From positions 1 to 64,000 of the forward strand of contig JAQGMR010000026.1 in the NCBI GenBank assembly GCA_028292265.1: a stretch of 64,000 nucleotides of DNA, read 5' to 3'. A program made the position numbers and the translations under genes. The notes beneath the pieces are model-generated. The model was not told the origin of the DNA. It saw only the letters and a list, made by a program, of their open reading frames with translations, and did not search any database. Positions 50,308 to 59,629 of this stretch are shown one piece after another. This DNA comes from Herminiimonas sp. (GTDB lineage Bacteria; Pseudomonadota; Gammaproteobacteria; Burkholderiales; Burkholderiaceae_D). Position 1 is the first letter of the stretch, and the number at the start of each line of letters is the position of its first letter.

Positions 50308-50347
50308 GCTACACTCCGGTGACTTTTCACTAACGCACATTGTAATC

Positions 50348-50623
50348 GTGAAGCCTTTTTCGTCGCTGCGAAAGTCGGTACTGCCGGTAGCCATGATGGT
50401 CCTTTGCGGCGGCGTCCTGGCCGGCTGCGGTCAGCCCGGGCCTCTCTACATGCCGGTGATTCCGGCCGCGGTAGCGCGTCCGGCCCCTGGTACTCGACCG
50501 CCTTCCGCACCGTCAAACGGCACCTCGATTCCCGCGCCCGGCAACGCAAGGGAGCCATCTGCCCTTCCCGCCGCACCCGAACTGCCGCCCCCTGTGTTCC
50601 CGCCCGTCCCAGCCAAACCATAA
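50348..50623 (+). CDS. lptM: LptM-type small lipoprotein (YifL family)
   Basis: LptM is a small outer-membrane lipoprotein that helps the LptD-LptE translocon mature. The most likely start is GTG 50348, giving KPFSSLRKSVLPVAMMVLC after the initiator, 91 residues. The lipobox and family signature VLAGCGQPGPLYMP place the lipidated cysteine at residue 27. The rest is a Pro/Ala-rich tail with no fold, longer than in E. coli. The ATG at 50393 region is too close to the lipobox to be the start. It ends seven bases before lysA, and the cyaY-lptM-lysA layout is conserved. Confidence 0.88.
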   Translation: MKPFSSLRKSVLPVAMMVLCGGVLAGCGQPGPLYMPVIPAAVARPAPGTRPPSAPSNGTSIPAPGNAREPSALPAAPELPPPVFPPVPAKP

Positions 50624-50630
50624 AATTTTC

Positions 50631-51902
50631 ATGTCGCACTTCCTGCCCAAAAAAGGCGTCCTGCACGCCGAAGACCTCGCCTTGACCGACATCGCCGAGC
50701 GGTTCGGCACGCCGACCTATGTGTATTCAAAGGCGGCATTGCTGGAAAATTTCATGTCCTACGCGAACAGCTGCAAGGGTCGCGACGCGCTGGTTTGCTA
50801 TGCAATGAAGGCCAATTCCAACCTGGCAGTTCTGAAGCTGCTGGCAGCCCATGGCGCAGGGTTCGACCTGGTTTCCGGGGGCGAACTGCTGCGCGTTATC
50901 GCAGCGGGAGGCGATCCCGGAAAATGCCTATTTTCAGGCGTAGGAAAGTCACGGGCTGAAATGGCGCTGGCGCTCTCTCATGACATTCTGTGCTTTAACG
51001 TTGAATCAATTCCGGAACTGCATCGGCTCAATGAAGTGGCGCGAGAAGCTGGCAAGGTCGCCCCCGTGAGCTTGCGCGTCAATCCGAACGTCGATGCAAA
51101 AACACACCCTTACATTGCCACCGGGCTGAAGGCCAACAAGTTTGGCGTTGCGTTCGACGACGCGCTTGCAGCCTACCGGGCGGCAGCTGCCATGCCGCAC
51201 CTGAAAGTGCTCGGCATCGATTGCCATATCGGCTCCCAGTTGCTGGACGACGCACCGCTGCTGGAAGCGCTCGACAAGCTGATAGGTCTGGTCGACCGGC
51301 TAGCGGACGAAGGGATCGTGCTCCATCACCTCGACCTCGGCGGTGGCATCGGCATCACCTACGACAATGAATCCCCGGTCGCGGTACCTGACTATCTGGC
51401 GCGCGTGTTTGCCCGGATCGATGCATGGCGGGCATCGCAGCATGGCGGGAAACCGATCAAGGTGGCATTCGAGCCGGGCCGCTCGATCGTCGGCAATGCC
51501 GGCGTTTTGCTCACCCGGGTTGAATACCTGAAGCCGGGCGAGGAGAAAAATTTCTGCATCGTGGACGCGGCGATGAACGACTTGATGCGCCCGGCCATGT
51601 ACGAGGCGTGGATGGGCGTTGAGGAAGTTGTGCAGTCGGACCGTCCGGCCTCGGTCTATGACGTTGTTGGCCCGGTGTGCGAGTCGGGCGATTGGCTGGC
51701 GCGGGAACGGCAGCTCAAGGTGGCTGCGAACGACCTGCTGATCATCCGCAGCGCTGGCGCCTATGGCATGTCGATGGCTTCCAACTACAACTCGCGCGGC
51801 CGGCCCGCGGAAGTGATGGTTGACGGCGATCGTGCGTACCTGGTGCGTCAGCGTGAGAAGCCGGAAGCCCTGTTTGCACTCGAATCTGTTATGCCCGATT
51901 GA
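50631..51902 (+). CDS. lysA: Diaminopimelate decarboxylase LysA
   Basis: LysA is the PLP enzyme that decarboxylates meso-diaminopimelate to lysine. The 423-residue protein has the Schiff-base lysine K60 in VCYAMKANSNLAVLK, the PLP-phosphate region LDLGGGIGIT, the motif GCHIGSQLL-like DCHIGSQLLDD, EPGRSIVGNAG, and the dimer-interface catalytic cysteine in VGPVCESGDWLA. It is a fold-III decarboxylase of normal length. It lies seven bases after lptM. Two hairpins follow the stop. Confidence 0.98.
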   Translation: MSHFLPKKGVLHAEDLALTDIAERFGTPTYVYSKAALLENFMSYANSCKGRDALVCYAMKANSNLAVLKLLAAHGAGFDLVSGGELLRVIAAGGDPGKCLFSGVGKSRAEMALALSHDILCFNVESIPELHRLNEVAREAGKVAPVSLRVNPNVDAKTHPYIATGLKANKFGVAFDDALAAYRAAAAMPHLKVLGIDCHIGSQLLDDAPLLEALDKLIGLVDRLADEGIVLHHLDLGGGIGITYDNESPVAVPDYLARVFARIDAWRASQHGGKPIKVAFEPGRSIVGNAGVLLTRVEYLKPGEEKNFCIVDAAMNDLMRPAMYEAWMGVEEVVQSDRPASVYDVVGPVCESGDWLARERQLKVAANDLLIIRSAGAYGMSMASNYNSRGRPAEVMVDGDRAYLVRQREKPEALFALESVMPD

Positions 51903-51980
51903 GGCTGGATCGAGCCTCAACTCGCGCTGCATCGGGTTGTGCTCGGTCTACCCAGCCTTGGGCTGGATAGAGCCTTGACT
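51901..51980 (+). repeat. Direct repeat pair with hairpins after lysA
   Basis: GGCTGGATCGAGCCTCAACT (51903-51922) recurs as GGCTGGATAGAGCCTTGACT (51961-51980), 17 of 20 identical. Each copy can fold back (GAGGCT...AGCCTC), and CCAGCC-TTG-GGCTGG (51951-51965) forms another hairpin. They may together act as a terminator for lysA, although no U-tract follows. Confidence 0.5.
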
Positions 51981-52057
51981 TAAGATTGCCTTCGCTCTGC
52001 GCCGTCCAGGCCAGGGTCGCCCGCCTGTATCGGCCCCTGTATGGCCCCTAGTTGTCC

Positions 52058-53218
52058 CTACAACTGCCCGTATGAGTGCAGGCCCGACAGGAACATGTTC
52101 ACCCCAAGGAAGGCGAATGTGGTGACCACGAGGCCAATCAAGGCCCACCACGCAGCAACCTGCCCTCGCAGGCCCTTCATCAGGCGCATGTGCAGCCAGG
52201 CCGCGTAGTTGAGCCAGACGATGAGAGCCCAGGTTTCCTTTGGGTCCCACGACCAGTAGCCACCCCAGGCTTCCGCCGCCCACAGGCCGCCTAGAATCGT
52301 GGCGATGGTGAAGAAAGTGAAGCCGACCGCAATGGCCTTGTACATCACGTCGTCAAGAATCTCCAGTTCCGGCAGGCGGTCCACCAGAATGCCGTGGGAC
52401 TTCAACAGGTAGGCCACCGACACCATCGCAGCCAATGCGAAAGTCCCATATCCGATGAAGTTGGCGGGCACATGAATTTTCATCCACCAGCTTTGCAGCG
52501 CAGGCACCAATGGCTGAATCTCGGCGGCGTCGCGCGTGACCGTGTACCACAACAGAAAACCGACTGCCGCAGTAATAATGAGCATCACAAAGGGACCAAG
52601 CTGCCTGGTCACATAGTGCTGCTCGTAATAAAGATAGAACAACGCGGTGATCATGCAAAAAAGGATGAACACCTCATACAGGTTCGACACCGGTATATGG
52701 CCAACATCGATCCCGACCAGATAGGATTCGTACCAGCGCACCAGCATCCCGGTGAATCCAAGGACCACGGCGCTCCAGCAGAGTTTGCTGCCGATGGCGC
52801 CGCCGAAATTTGATCGCGCGACTAGGCCGCCCCAGTAGAACGCGGTGGAGAGAAAAAACAGCGTGCTCATCCAGAGGATTGCGGACTGGCTCGAAAGGAT
52901 GTACTTGAGGAAGAATTTCTTGTTCGCCATGTCGAGCGAGCCGCCATAAAGCGCGATCGCGGACAAGGCGAGTATCGCCAGTACAGGCAGCAAATTGCGC
53001 AGCGATTTCCAGTGCCAGCCGAGCGCAGCAAAAGTCGGCGCGGCGAGCAGAAGTATGGCCTTCTCGTAGTAGTCCATGTGATCGCCGAAGCGGCCAAGCG
53101 CGAAGACCGCGGCGGCCAGCAATACGGCGGCATAAACCCAGTCGACCAGTGACAGACGCCGGAAGTAGCCGGGCGGCTGGTCAAAGGGTGAAACTGTTTG
53201 CCGATGTGTCAATTCCAT
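52058..53218 (-). CDS. ccsB: System II cytochrome c biogenesis protein CcsA/ResC
   Basis: This polytopic membrane protein works with ResB to move haem to the periplasm and attach it to apocytochromes c. The start at 53218 (MELTHRQTVSPFDQPPGYF, 386 residues) is preferred over the 53371 frame, which adds 51 unlikely residues. There are eight or more hydrophobic segments. The haem-binding tryptophan-rich WWD motif is WAAEAWGGYWSWDPKE, flanked by conserved periplasmic histidines (PVSNLYEVF, KIHVPANFIGYG, and LNYAAWLHMRL). It follows resB by 112 bases. Gene symbols vary: ccsA, ccsB or resC. Confidence 0.95.
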   Translation of the reverse strand: MELTHRQTVSPFDQPPGYFRRLSLVDWVYAAVLLAAAVFALGRFGDHMDYYEKAILLLAAPTFAALGWHWKSLRNLLPVLAILALSAIALYGGSLDMANKKFFLKYILSSQSAILWMSTLFFLSTAFYWGGLVARSNFGGAIGSKLCWSAVVLGFTGMLVRWYESYLVGIDVGHIPVSNLYEVFILFCMITALFYLYYEQHYVTRQLGPFVMLIITAAVGFLLWYTVTRDAAEIQPLVPALQSWWMKIHVPANFIGYGTFALAAMVSVAYLLKSHGILVDRLPELEILDDVMYKAIAVGFTFFTIATILGGLWAAEAWGGYWSWDPKETWALIVWLNYAAWLHMRLMKGLRGQVAAWWALIGLVVTTFAFLGVNMFLSGLHSYGQL

Positions 53219-53330
53219 TGTTGTCTCTCTGCGGCCGGCCTTCGATGCGCGAAGGCAAACCTGTGGTTGATGCGTGCCTGAGCAGTTCGTGTGTGCGTCT
53301 GTAGCGGTTGAGTATAGTCGACGCCGCCGA

Positions 53331-55481
53331 CTAGCGCCCCGGCTCGACGGCGGAACCAGATTCCCCAACAAGGCGCGCCTTGAGGCCCTGAAATTCCTTG
53401 TCGAAATCCAGCGTTTTCCGCTGCGAACTCATGGCCATCAGAGCGTGCGCCCCACCCTGGCTATCCGGCCGAATCCAGACCCACAGCCGACGCTCCCGGA
53501 TGTACAGCATGCAGAACACGCCGAGCACCAGGAACAGGCACCCCAGGTACACCACGGTCTTGCCGGGAGAACGGGTAACCTGCAGGACAGAAGCCTTCAC
53601 CTCGTCGAAAGTCTTCAACTGGAGATAGACCGGCGCACCGTAAAAAAAAGCATCGGCGAAGGCGTTGGTGGCGAGTTGCAGGAAGCGGGCATGCTTTTCA
53701 TCCGGCGTGATCTGCGGCAGGCCTTCTTTTTCACGCGCTGCCTGCCATAGATCCCACAGGCTGCCGTTCAGGATTTTCATAAAAATGTCGGCCGCCTTTT
53801 CCTGATCGGCCGCAGGCAGCTTCTCAAGGAAACGCGATACCCCGATATAGCCCGCAGCCTTGTCGTCACCAGCGAATATATCCAATCCCTTGCGTGCCGA
53901 TTCCTGCAACTGTCCGCGCAGCCGCGCCGCCCCCTCGACAGTTTGCGGCATGGCGCGTGCCGCATAGCGTCGTGCCGCCTCGGCTCGAAGATCGGGATCC
54001 ATGATGGCCGCTCGCAAGCGCATCCATTCGTCCACGGAATCATTGTCGTCGGCTGGAATGCGCAAGTAGCGGAAAGGCTCGCCGGGTGACTCGCGCATGC
54101 CGGTCAGAAAAACCCAGGCGCCATCTGCCTTCACGGGCTGCATGTAGTTGTTGTATTCGCGCGCCTGGCCGTTACGGTCCCGCAGCTTGTACTGCACGCT
54201 GGGACCGACATTTTTCAGGTCTTTGGCGTTGATACTTTTTGCGGCCGATCCCAAACGCTGGGTTAGCCCTTCCGAGAGTTGTTGATCAAGCGGCTTGCTC
54301 TTGGTCACGGCCCGCACGTCCCTGCCGCTCTCTGCCATGTTCTCAACGTTAATGGCCCGAAAGCCCGACCACTCCACCGTCGAGTCGCCACCTTTGCTGT
54401 TCGACAGCGGCGTTGAGGAACCGACTTCCCCGGCAAGCTGAAAATTGTAGTTCCCGGCCCCGGCCATGGGATATCCGACCAGCTTCAGTTTGCTGCCACC
54501 ATCTTCAAAACTGGACTGATAAACCGCCAGTCCCTTGTAAAGAAGTGGCTCGTTGACCTTGATGGTGGCGGGAAAATGCTTGCCGGTTGCATGGTCAGTG
54601 ACCTCTACCTCACTGGCAAAGAGTTTCGGCATCCCGGTCGAGTAATACTCGATGATGAATTTCTTGAGTTGCAGCGTGATGGGCAAGTCCTGGATCAAAA
54701 CGCCCTCTTTCTGCTGGATGATGGCGGTGTTGCTGCTCGCGCCTTCCGGTATGAGGGTATTGCCGCGGAACGCCGGGTTGCTGATGCCGAGACGATGTTT
54801 CTCCGGAATCTGGGCGATGATGCCGTTGCCTGTGAAAGGCGTTTTCCCCAACACCCATTCCTGGAAACGGATCGTCAGGTCCGAGTCAAGAAGGCCTCCG
54901 ACGCAGATAATCACAATGGCGCAATGGGCAAAGATGTAACCCCATTTATTGGCGGCGCCCTGACGTGCCGCGATCAGCGTTGCGCCCTCCTTGTCCACCA
55001 GCTTGACCTTATAGCCGGCCCCCGCAATCTGCCCTGCGACTTTCCGCGTCAGTGCCTCCACGGCCAGCGGCGCGGTCCACTCGGATTTGTGGTGAAAATT
55101 GCGAAGGGACTGCTCGCGCACGTTGTCCCGCCAACTGCGCATGTCCTTCCACATCTTCGGCGCGTTGCGGGTAATGCAAAGCGACGTCGAGCCAACGAGG
55201 AACGCAAGGATGAGCAGGAACCACCAGGCCGAGTAGACGGAATACAGGCCGGTCTTGCCAAAAACGTCAAACCAGAACGGGCCGAACTGGTTGACATAGT
55301 TTGGCATCGGCTCGTTCTGTTTCATCACCGTGCCGATGATGGAGGCGATCGCCAGGATCGACAGCAGGCTGATGGCAAATCGCATCGACGACAGAAGCTC
55401 GACCCCGTCCGCGACCCAACGCCGGTTGGTCCGGATCTCCAGCCCCGCCGTGCTCGTCGTGCTTAATTCACTTGTTTGCAT
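53331..55481 (-). CDS. resB: System II cytochrome c biogenesis protein ResB/Ccs1
   Basis: ResB (Ccs1) chaperones apocytochrome c and forms the haem ligation complex with CcsA. The start at 55481 (MQTSELSTTS) gives 716 residues. There are three N-terminal membrane segments (LLSSMRFAISLLSILAIASIIG, AWWFLLILAFLVGSTSLCI, WGYIFAHCAIVIICVGGLLD) and a large periplasmic domain. A fourth segment near the C-terminus is followed by the basic ERRLWVWIRPD motif. The length is typical of betaproteobacterial ResB. A hairpin with a U-tract lies only 32 bases upstream of its start. Confidence 0.95.
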   Translation of the reverse strand: MQTSELSTTSTAGLEIRTNRRWVADGVELLSSMRFAISLLSILAIASIIGTVMKQNEPMPNYVNQFGPFWFDVFGKTGLYSVYSAWWFLLILAFLVGSTSLCITRNAPKMWKDMRSWRDNVREQSLRNFHHKSEWTAPLAVEALTRKVAGQIAGAGYKVKLVDKEGATLIAARQGAANKWGYIFAHCAIVIICVGGLLDSDLTIRFQEWVLGKTPFTGNGIIAQIPEKHRLGISNPAFRGNTLIPEGASSNTAIIQQKEGVLIQDLPITLQLKKFIIEYYSTGMPKLFASEVEVTDHATGKHFPATIKVNEPLLYKGLAVYQSSFEDGGSKLKLVGYPMAGAGNYNFQLAGEVGSSTPLSNSKGGDSTVEWSGFRAINVENMAESGRDVRAVTKSKPLDQQLSEGLTQRLGSAAKSINAKDLKNVGPSVQYKLRDRNGQAREYNNYMQPVKADGAWVFLTGMRESPGEPFRYLRIPADDNDSVDEWMRLRAAIMDPDLRAEAARRYAARAMPQTVEGAARLRGQLQESARKGLDIFAGDDKAAGYIGVSRFLEKLPAADQEKAADIFMKILNGSLWDLWQAAREKEGLPQITPDEKHARFLQLATNAFADAFFYGAPVYLQLKTFDEVKASVLQVTRSPGKTVVYLGCLFLVLGVFCMLYIRERRLWVWIRPDSQGGAHALMAMSSQRKTLDFDKEFQGLKARLVGESGSAVEPGR

Positions 55482-55512
55482 ATTGGATTGCCTGCTTGCC
55501 ACCATACATCTC

Positions 55513-55543
55513 GAAAAGCAAAAGGGGCGGCCTTGGCCACCCC
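55513..55543 (-). terminator. Terminator-like hairpin between cytochrome c4 and resB
   Basis: GGGGTGGCC-AA-GGCCGCCCC (minus strand, 55543-55524, one mismatch) is followed by TTTTGCTTTT. It ends the cytochrome c4 transcript or attenuates read-through into resB. Confidence 0.65.
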
Positions 55544-55599
55544 CCTTGAATCATTTGGTTTTTTTATTTTTTGTGTCGTGTCGTTTCGGTCGTTGCGTC

Positions 55600-55626
55600 G
55601 AACGCCGATCAGGAACGTCGGCGTTC
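55600..55626 (-). other. Stem-loop directly after the cytochrome c4 stop
   Basis: A perfect 9-base stem (GAACGCCGA and TCGGCGTTC) with a 9-base loop begins two bases after the stop codon. No U-tract follows, so it may protect the mRNA 3' end. Confidence 0.5.
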
Positions 55627-55628
55627 CA

Positions 55629-56315
55629 CTACTTCAGGCCCGCAACGTAATCCGCGACGGCCTTGATTTCATCGTCGGAAAGGCGTTTCGAGATCGTCAT
55701 CATCTGCGGGCTGTTCTTGCGGGCACCAGACCTGAAATTCGTCAATTGTGAAACGGTATAGTCCTGATGCTGACCTGCCAGTCGCGGGAATTGGGCAGGT
55801 ATGCCAGCACCGTTCGGACTATGGCAACCTGCGCAGGCCGGCACATTTTTTTCTGCAATGCCGCCACGGTAGATTTGCTTGCCAAGGTCGATCGTTTCCT
55901 TGTTGCGCGCCGCGCCTGGCTTGGGCGCCTGCTTGTCGAGCCAGGCAGCGATGTTTGCCATTTCAGCGTCCGTCAGAGCCTTTGCAATCGGCGTCATGAT
56001 GGCGTTGTTGCGGCTGCCACTCTTGAAGTTTTGCAGTTCCTTGACGATGTACTGATCGTGCTGCGCAGCGAGGCGGGGATTCTGAACAATGGTCGAGTTG
56101 CCCGCGGCACCGTGGCATGACACGCACGCCGGAATATTGCGGGCTGCATCGCCATTGGTATAAATCGCTTCGCCCTTTGCAGGATCAGCCTTTGCGGCTT
56201 TGGGCGCATCGGCTGCTCTTACAACGGAAGCGGAAACGCAGAGCGTGACGACCAGCGAAACGGCCGGCAGCGAGAACTTCAGCAGCGATACGAACTCGGA
56301 AAACACACGATTCAT
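55629..56315 (-). CDS. Dihaem cytochrome c4
   Basis: Cytochrome c4 is a periplasmic or membrane-associated dihaem protein that carries electrons to terminal oxidases. The 228-residue precursor has a signal peptide ([20 protein letters not shown], cleavage near AAD). Two homologous cytochrome c domains carry CVSCH (64-68) and CAGCH (161-165), each with the typical downstream methionine ligand ([11 protein letters not shown] and QMMTISKRL). The domain duplication, [21 protein letters not shown] and [21 protein letters not shown], is plain. It is upstream of resB-ccsA, the machinery that matures it, and divergent from engB. Confidence 0.95.
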   Translation of the reverse strand: MNRVFSEFVSLLKFSLPAVSLVVTLCVSASVVRAADAPKAAKADPAKGEAIYTNGDAARNIPACVSCHGAAGNSTIVQNPRLAAQHDQYIVKELQNFKSGSRNNAIMTPIAKALTDAEMANIAAWLDKQAPKPGAARNKETIDLGKQIYRGGIAEKNVPACAGCHSPNGAGIPAQFPRLAGQHQDYTVSQLTNFRSGARKNSPQMMTISKRLSDDEIKAVADYVAGLK

Positions 56316-56359
56316 TCAAACACCTTGGCACATGGATTTGGGATTCTCTATAACCGCAT

Positions 56360-56369
56360 ATTGTACAAT
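56360..56369. promoter_or_regulatory. Palindromic ATTGTACAAT between cytochrome c4 and engB
   Basis: A perfect 10-base palindrome in the divergent promoter region contains TACAAT on both strands, so it can serve as a -10 in either direction. Neither direction has a clear -35. Confidence 0.35.
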
Positions 56370-56417
56370 AGCTTTTCGGCATTTTCGCCGCCTCATCGCT
56401 TTTTCTGTCGCCCTCCC

Positions 56418-57179
56418 ATGTCCCAACTATGGCAAGCCCGGTTCTTCACTACAGTGAACCGTTTACATGATTTGCCTGACACACAGGCTCCCGAAGTCGC
56501 CTTTGCCGGTCGTTCGAACGCCGGCAAGTCTACAGCGATCAATGTGCTGTGCAACCAGAAGAAGCTGGCCTTCGCGTCCCGCACCCCGGGCCGAACCCAG
56601 CACATCAATTATTTCTCCATCGGCGGCGCGCAAGTTGGCCAACACCGCAAGGATGAAACGCGCGTGGACGAGATACGCGCTTTCCTGGTAGACCTTCCCG
56701 GCTATGGCTACGCGGAAGTATCCGGCAGCGCAAAGGACCATTGGCAGCAACTGCTCGGCGACTACGTGCAACGTCGCGAACAACTGGCGGCCCTCGTGCT
56801 CATCATCGACGCTCGCCGGCCTTTTACCCCGCTCGATACGCAAATGCTGGAGTGGTTTGCACCCACCGGCAAGCCGATCCACTGCATTCTCACCAAGGCC
56901 GACAAGCTGAACCGGAACGATGGCGCCAATGCCTTGCGTCTTGCGCGCACTGTTCTCTCAAGCTATGTTGACGAGGACGGCAATACCTTTCCCTTTACGG
57001 CGCAGCTGTTTTCGGCACTCAAGCGTACCGGCATCGACGAGGCCAACGATAAAATCCTGGAGTTGCTCGGATTGTCGGCGGATGCGCCCGATGCCGATGA
57101 TGGGATCGTGACCGACGAAGACCCGGGAAACCAGACGGAAAAAAGCCCTGGAGAAAGGGGAGTATCTCCAGGGCAGTAA
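56418..57179 (+). CDS. engB: Ribosome biogenesis GTPase EngB (YihA/YsxC)
   Basis: EngB is an essential GTPase for assembly of the 50S subunit. The start at 56418 gives [20 protein letters not shown], 253 residues; the upstream frame runs into the promoter. G motifs are G1 GRSNAGKST (31-39), G2 region [17 protein letters not shown]3 [13 protein letters not shown]4 LTKADKLNR and G5 [13 protein letters not shown]. The protein carries a C-terminal tail of about 35 residues ([19 protein letters not shown]...), and its last codons lie inside a perfect hairpin. It is divergent from cytochrome c4 and upstream of hemB. Confidence 0.96.
   Translation: MSQLWQARFFTTVNRLHDLPDTQAPEVAFAGRSNAGKSTAINVLCNQKKLAFASRTPGRTQHINYFSIGGAQVGQHRKDETRVDEIRAFLVDLPGYGYAEVSGSAKDHWQQLLGDYVQRREQLAALVLIIDARRPFTPLDTQMLEWFAPTGKPIHCILTKADKLNRNDGANALRLARTVLSSYVDEDGNTFPFTAQLFSALKRTGIDEANDKILELLGLSADAPDADDGIVTDEDPGNQTEKSPGERGVSPGQ
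57139..57174 (-). terminator. Minus-strand terminator overlapping the end of engB
   Basis: A perfect 10-base stem (GCCCTGGAGA at 57145-57154, TCTCCAGGGC at 57165-57174) is followed, on the minus strand, by TTTTTT. It is oriented for a transcript coming from the engB-hemB spacer, where no minus-strand protein gene exists. Confidence 0.8.
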
Positions 57180-57189
57180 TGCCGATCGC

Positions 57190-57300
57190 TAAAAAGCGGG
57201 TCGGCCCCGCTCAGGGAGGAGAAGCGGGAGGTGAATGAATCACCTGCAGATGAGATAAAGGCAATCTGGAAAAGTTTCATCTGCCGTCGCTTTTTTGTCG
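57190..57300 (-). ncRNA. Candidate small RNA with anti-Shine-Dalgarno loop
   Basis: On the minus strand the spacer reads, in order: an 8-base stem (GCAGATGA/TCATCTGC, 57283-57245), a hairpin AGGTGA-TTCAT-TCACCT, then CCCGCT-TCTCCTCCCTG-AGCGGG (57228-57206). The last has an 11-base loop exposing CTCCTCCC, complementary to ribosome-binding sites. Its 3' arm can instead pair as GCGGG-GCCGA-CCCGC (57210-57196), followed by TTTTT, an intrinsic terminator; a second terminator lies just beyond at 57174-57139. Two tandem minus-strand terminators with no minus-strand gene imply an independent RNA of about 100-160 bases. The 5' end and promoter are not determined. I recall an Rfam family named Betaproteobacteria toxic small RNA that may correspond, but cannot check. 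Confidence 0.55.
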
Positions 57301-57317
57301 GGACGCTTGGGCGTGAC

Positions 57318-57347
57318 TTGAACGCAAGCGTTGTCACACCCTATTGA
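57318..57347 (+). promoter_or_regulatory. Possible hemB promoter
   Basis: TTGAAC (57318-57323) and TATTGA (57342-57347) are separated by 18 bases, about 30 bases before the hemB ATG. A 7-base inverted repeat (ACGCTTG/CAAGCGT) overlaps the -35. Confidence 0.4.
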
Positions 57348-58400
<1,053 letters not shown>

Positions 58401-58413
58401 GCGAACGGCCCGC

Positions 58414-59541
58414 ATGGATATTTTCCAAATCAGCGATACCCAGGTCAGGTTGAACGCGCCGTCCGATACGACGGAAACAGAAAAGTCGTTTTTGTGGATC
58501 GATTGCACCCACGATGAGGTCAATGCAGAGCCTGTCGCATGGAATGCGGAAATCGTTCGCATCACCGGCGTTCAGGTTTACGATCCGCACCTCACCGACA
58601 TCGTCAACTTGATGCATCCCTCGTACTTCGATGCGACACAGGACTATGCACTTGTTGTATTCCGCAAGCTGACGCCTCGGGCAACGCCCGCGCAGCGCGC
58701 GGCGGTGGAGGGTGACGAGAGCCTTGAGGCGCACCGCAAGCTGCCGCCCGCGCTCGAAAAGCTCGTGACCATGCCGATAAGTTTTCTGTTGACTGACAAT
58801 GCGCTGATCACGATTCATGCGGCAGGCAGCAGGACCATCGAAACAGCGCGGAACCGCCTGCTGGAATACAAGTCGCGCCCAAACGGCAATGGCGCGTCGG
58901 CGCGACCGCCTGGCTCTCCCCGTGAGTTGCTGCTTCGCCTCCTCAACGCGATGGTCGACCAGTATCTCGATCTGCGCCAGCCACTGACGCAGCAGATCGA
59001 TCGCTGGCAGCGCTCCCTGCTTGACCCGAGCAAGCCGTTCAACAACTGGCTCACGCTACTCGATGCACGGATCGAACTGCACAAGCTGGACCATCTTTGC
59101 GAAGGTCAGCACGATGCGATGCAGGAACTGCGGGACTACTTCGTGGATGGCATGCGGGACGGCGAAAATTCGCGCGAAAGCGATTTGATGCTGGTGCGGA
59201 TACACGATGTGATGGAGCACATTTCACGCGTGTTGAACCATGCTCGTCGCCTCGAGACCTCGATAGAGTCTGCGGTGCAAATCCATTTCTCGGCCATGTC
59301 TCATCGAACCAGCGAGATAATGCGCACGTTGACCGTCATCACTGCGTTGTTCATGCCGCTGACTCTCATCACGGGCGTCTTCGGCATGAATTTTGTGGAG
59401 ATGCCCTTGCTGAAAAATCCAGTCGGATTCTGGATCACAATGGGCGGGATGGGGGTTGTGGTGGTGGTGCTGTTACTGGTATTTCGCAGGAAGCGATACA
59501 TTGAAGACCAAACCGCACGCAGCCATCGGCGCGTTGGCTGA
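58414..59541 (+). CDS. corA: Magnesium/cobalt transporter CorA
   Basis: CorA is a pentameric Mg2+ channel of the inner membrane. The 375-residue protein has a large cytoplasmic alpha/beta funnel domain, a long stalk helix and two C-terminal transmembrane helices (about 305-327 and 335-357). The selectivity motif GMN is at 324-326 (TGVFGMNFVEMP), and the basic cytoplasmic end RRKRY follows. It is probably co-transcribed with hemB; since this HemB appears to use magnesium the pairing is suggestive but not proof of a link. Confidence 0.96.
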   Translation: MDIFQISDTQVRLNAPSDTTETEKSFLWIDCTHDEVNAEPVAWNAEIVRITGVQVYDPHLTDIVNLMHPSYFDATQDYALVVFRKLTPRATPAQRAAVEGDESLEAHRKLPPALEKLVTMPISFLLTDNALITIHAAGSRTIETARNRLLEYKSRPNGNGASARPPGSPRELLLRLLNAMVDQYLDLRQPLTQQIDRWQRSLLDPSKPFNNWLTLLDARIELHKLDHLCEGQHDAMQELRDYFVDGMRDGENSRESDLMLVRIHDVMEHISRVLNHARRLETSIESAVQIHFSAMSHRTSEIMRTLTVITALFMPLTLITGVFGMNFVEMPLLKNPVGFWITMGGMGVVVVVLLLVFRRKRYIEDQTARSHRRVG

Positions 59542-59544
59542 ACG

Positions 59545-59580
59545 AATGAAGCCGACGCCATTGCGGACGTCGGCTTCATT
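59545..59580. terminator. Bidirectional hairpin terminator between corA and peroxiredoxin
   Basis: A perfect 13-base stem (AATGAAGCCGACG and CGTCGGCTTCATT) with a 10-base loop lies between two convergent genes, four bases after the corA stop. U-tracts are lacking on both sides, but stem strength and position fit a shared terminator. Confidence 0.65.
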
Positions 59581-59629
59581 GCGAGCCTGCATGCTTCTTT
59601 TGAAGCTTGCTGTTTGCTTCCCTGCCCGC

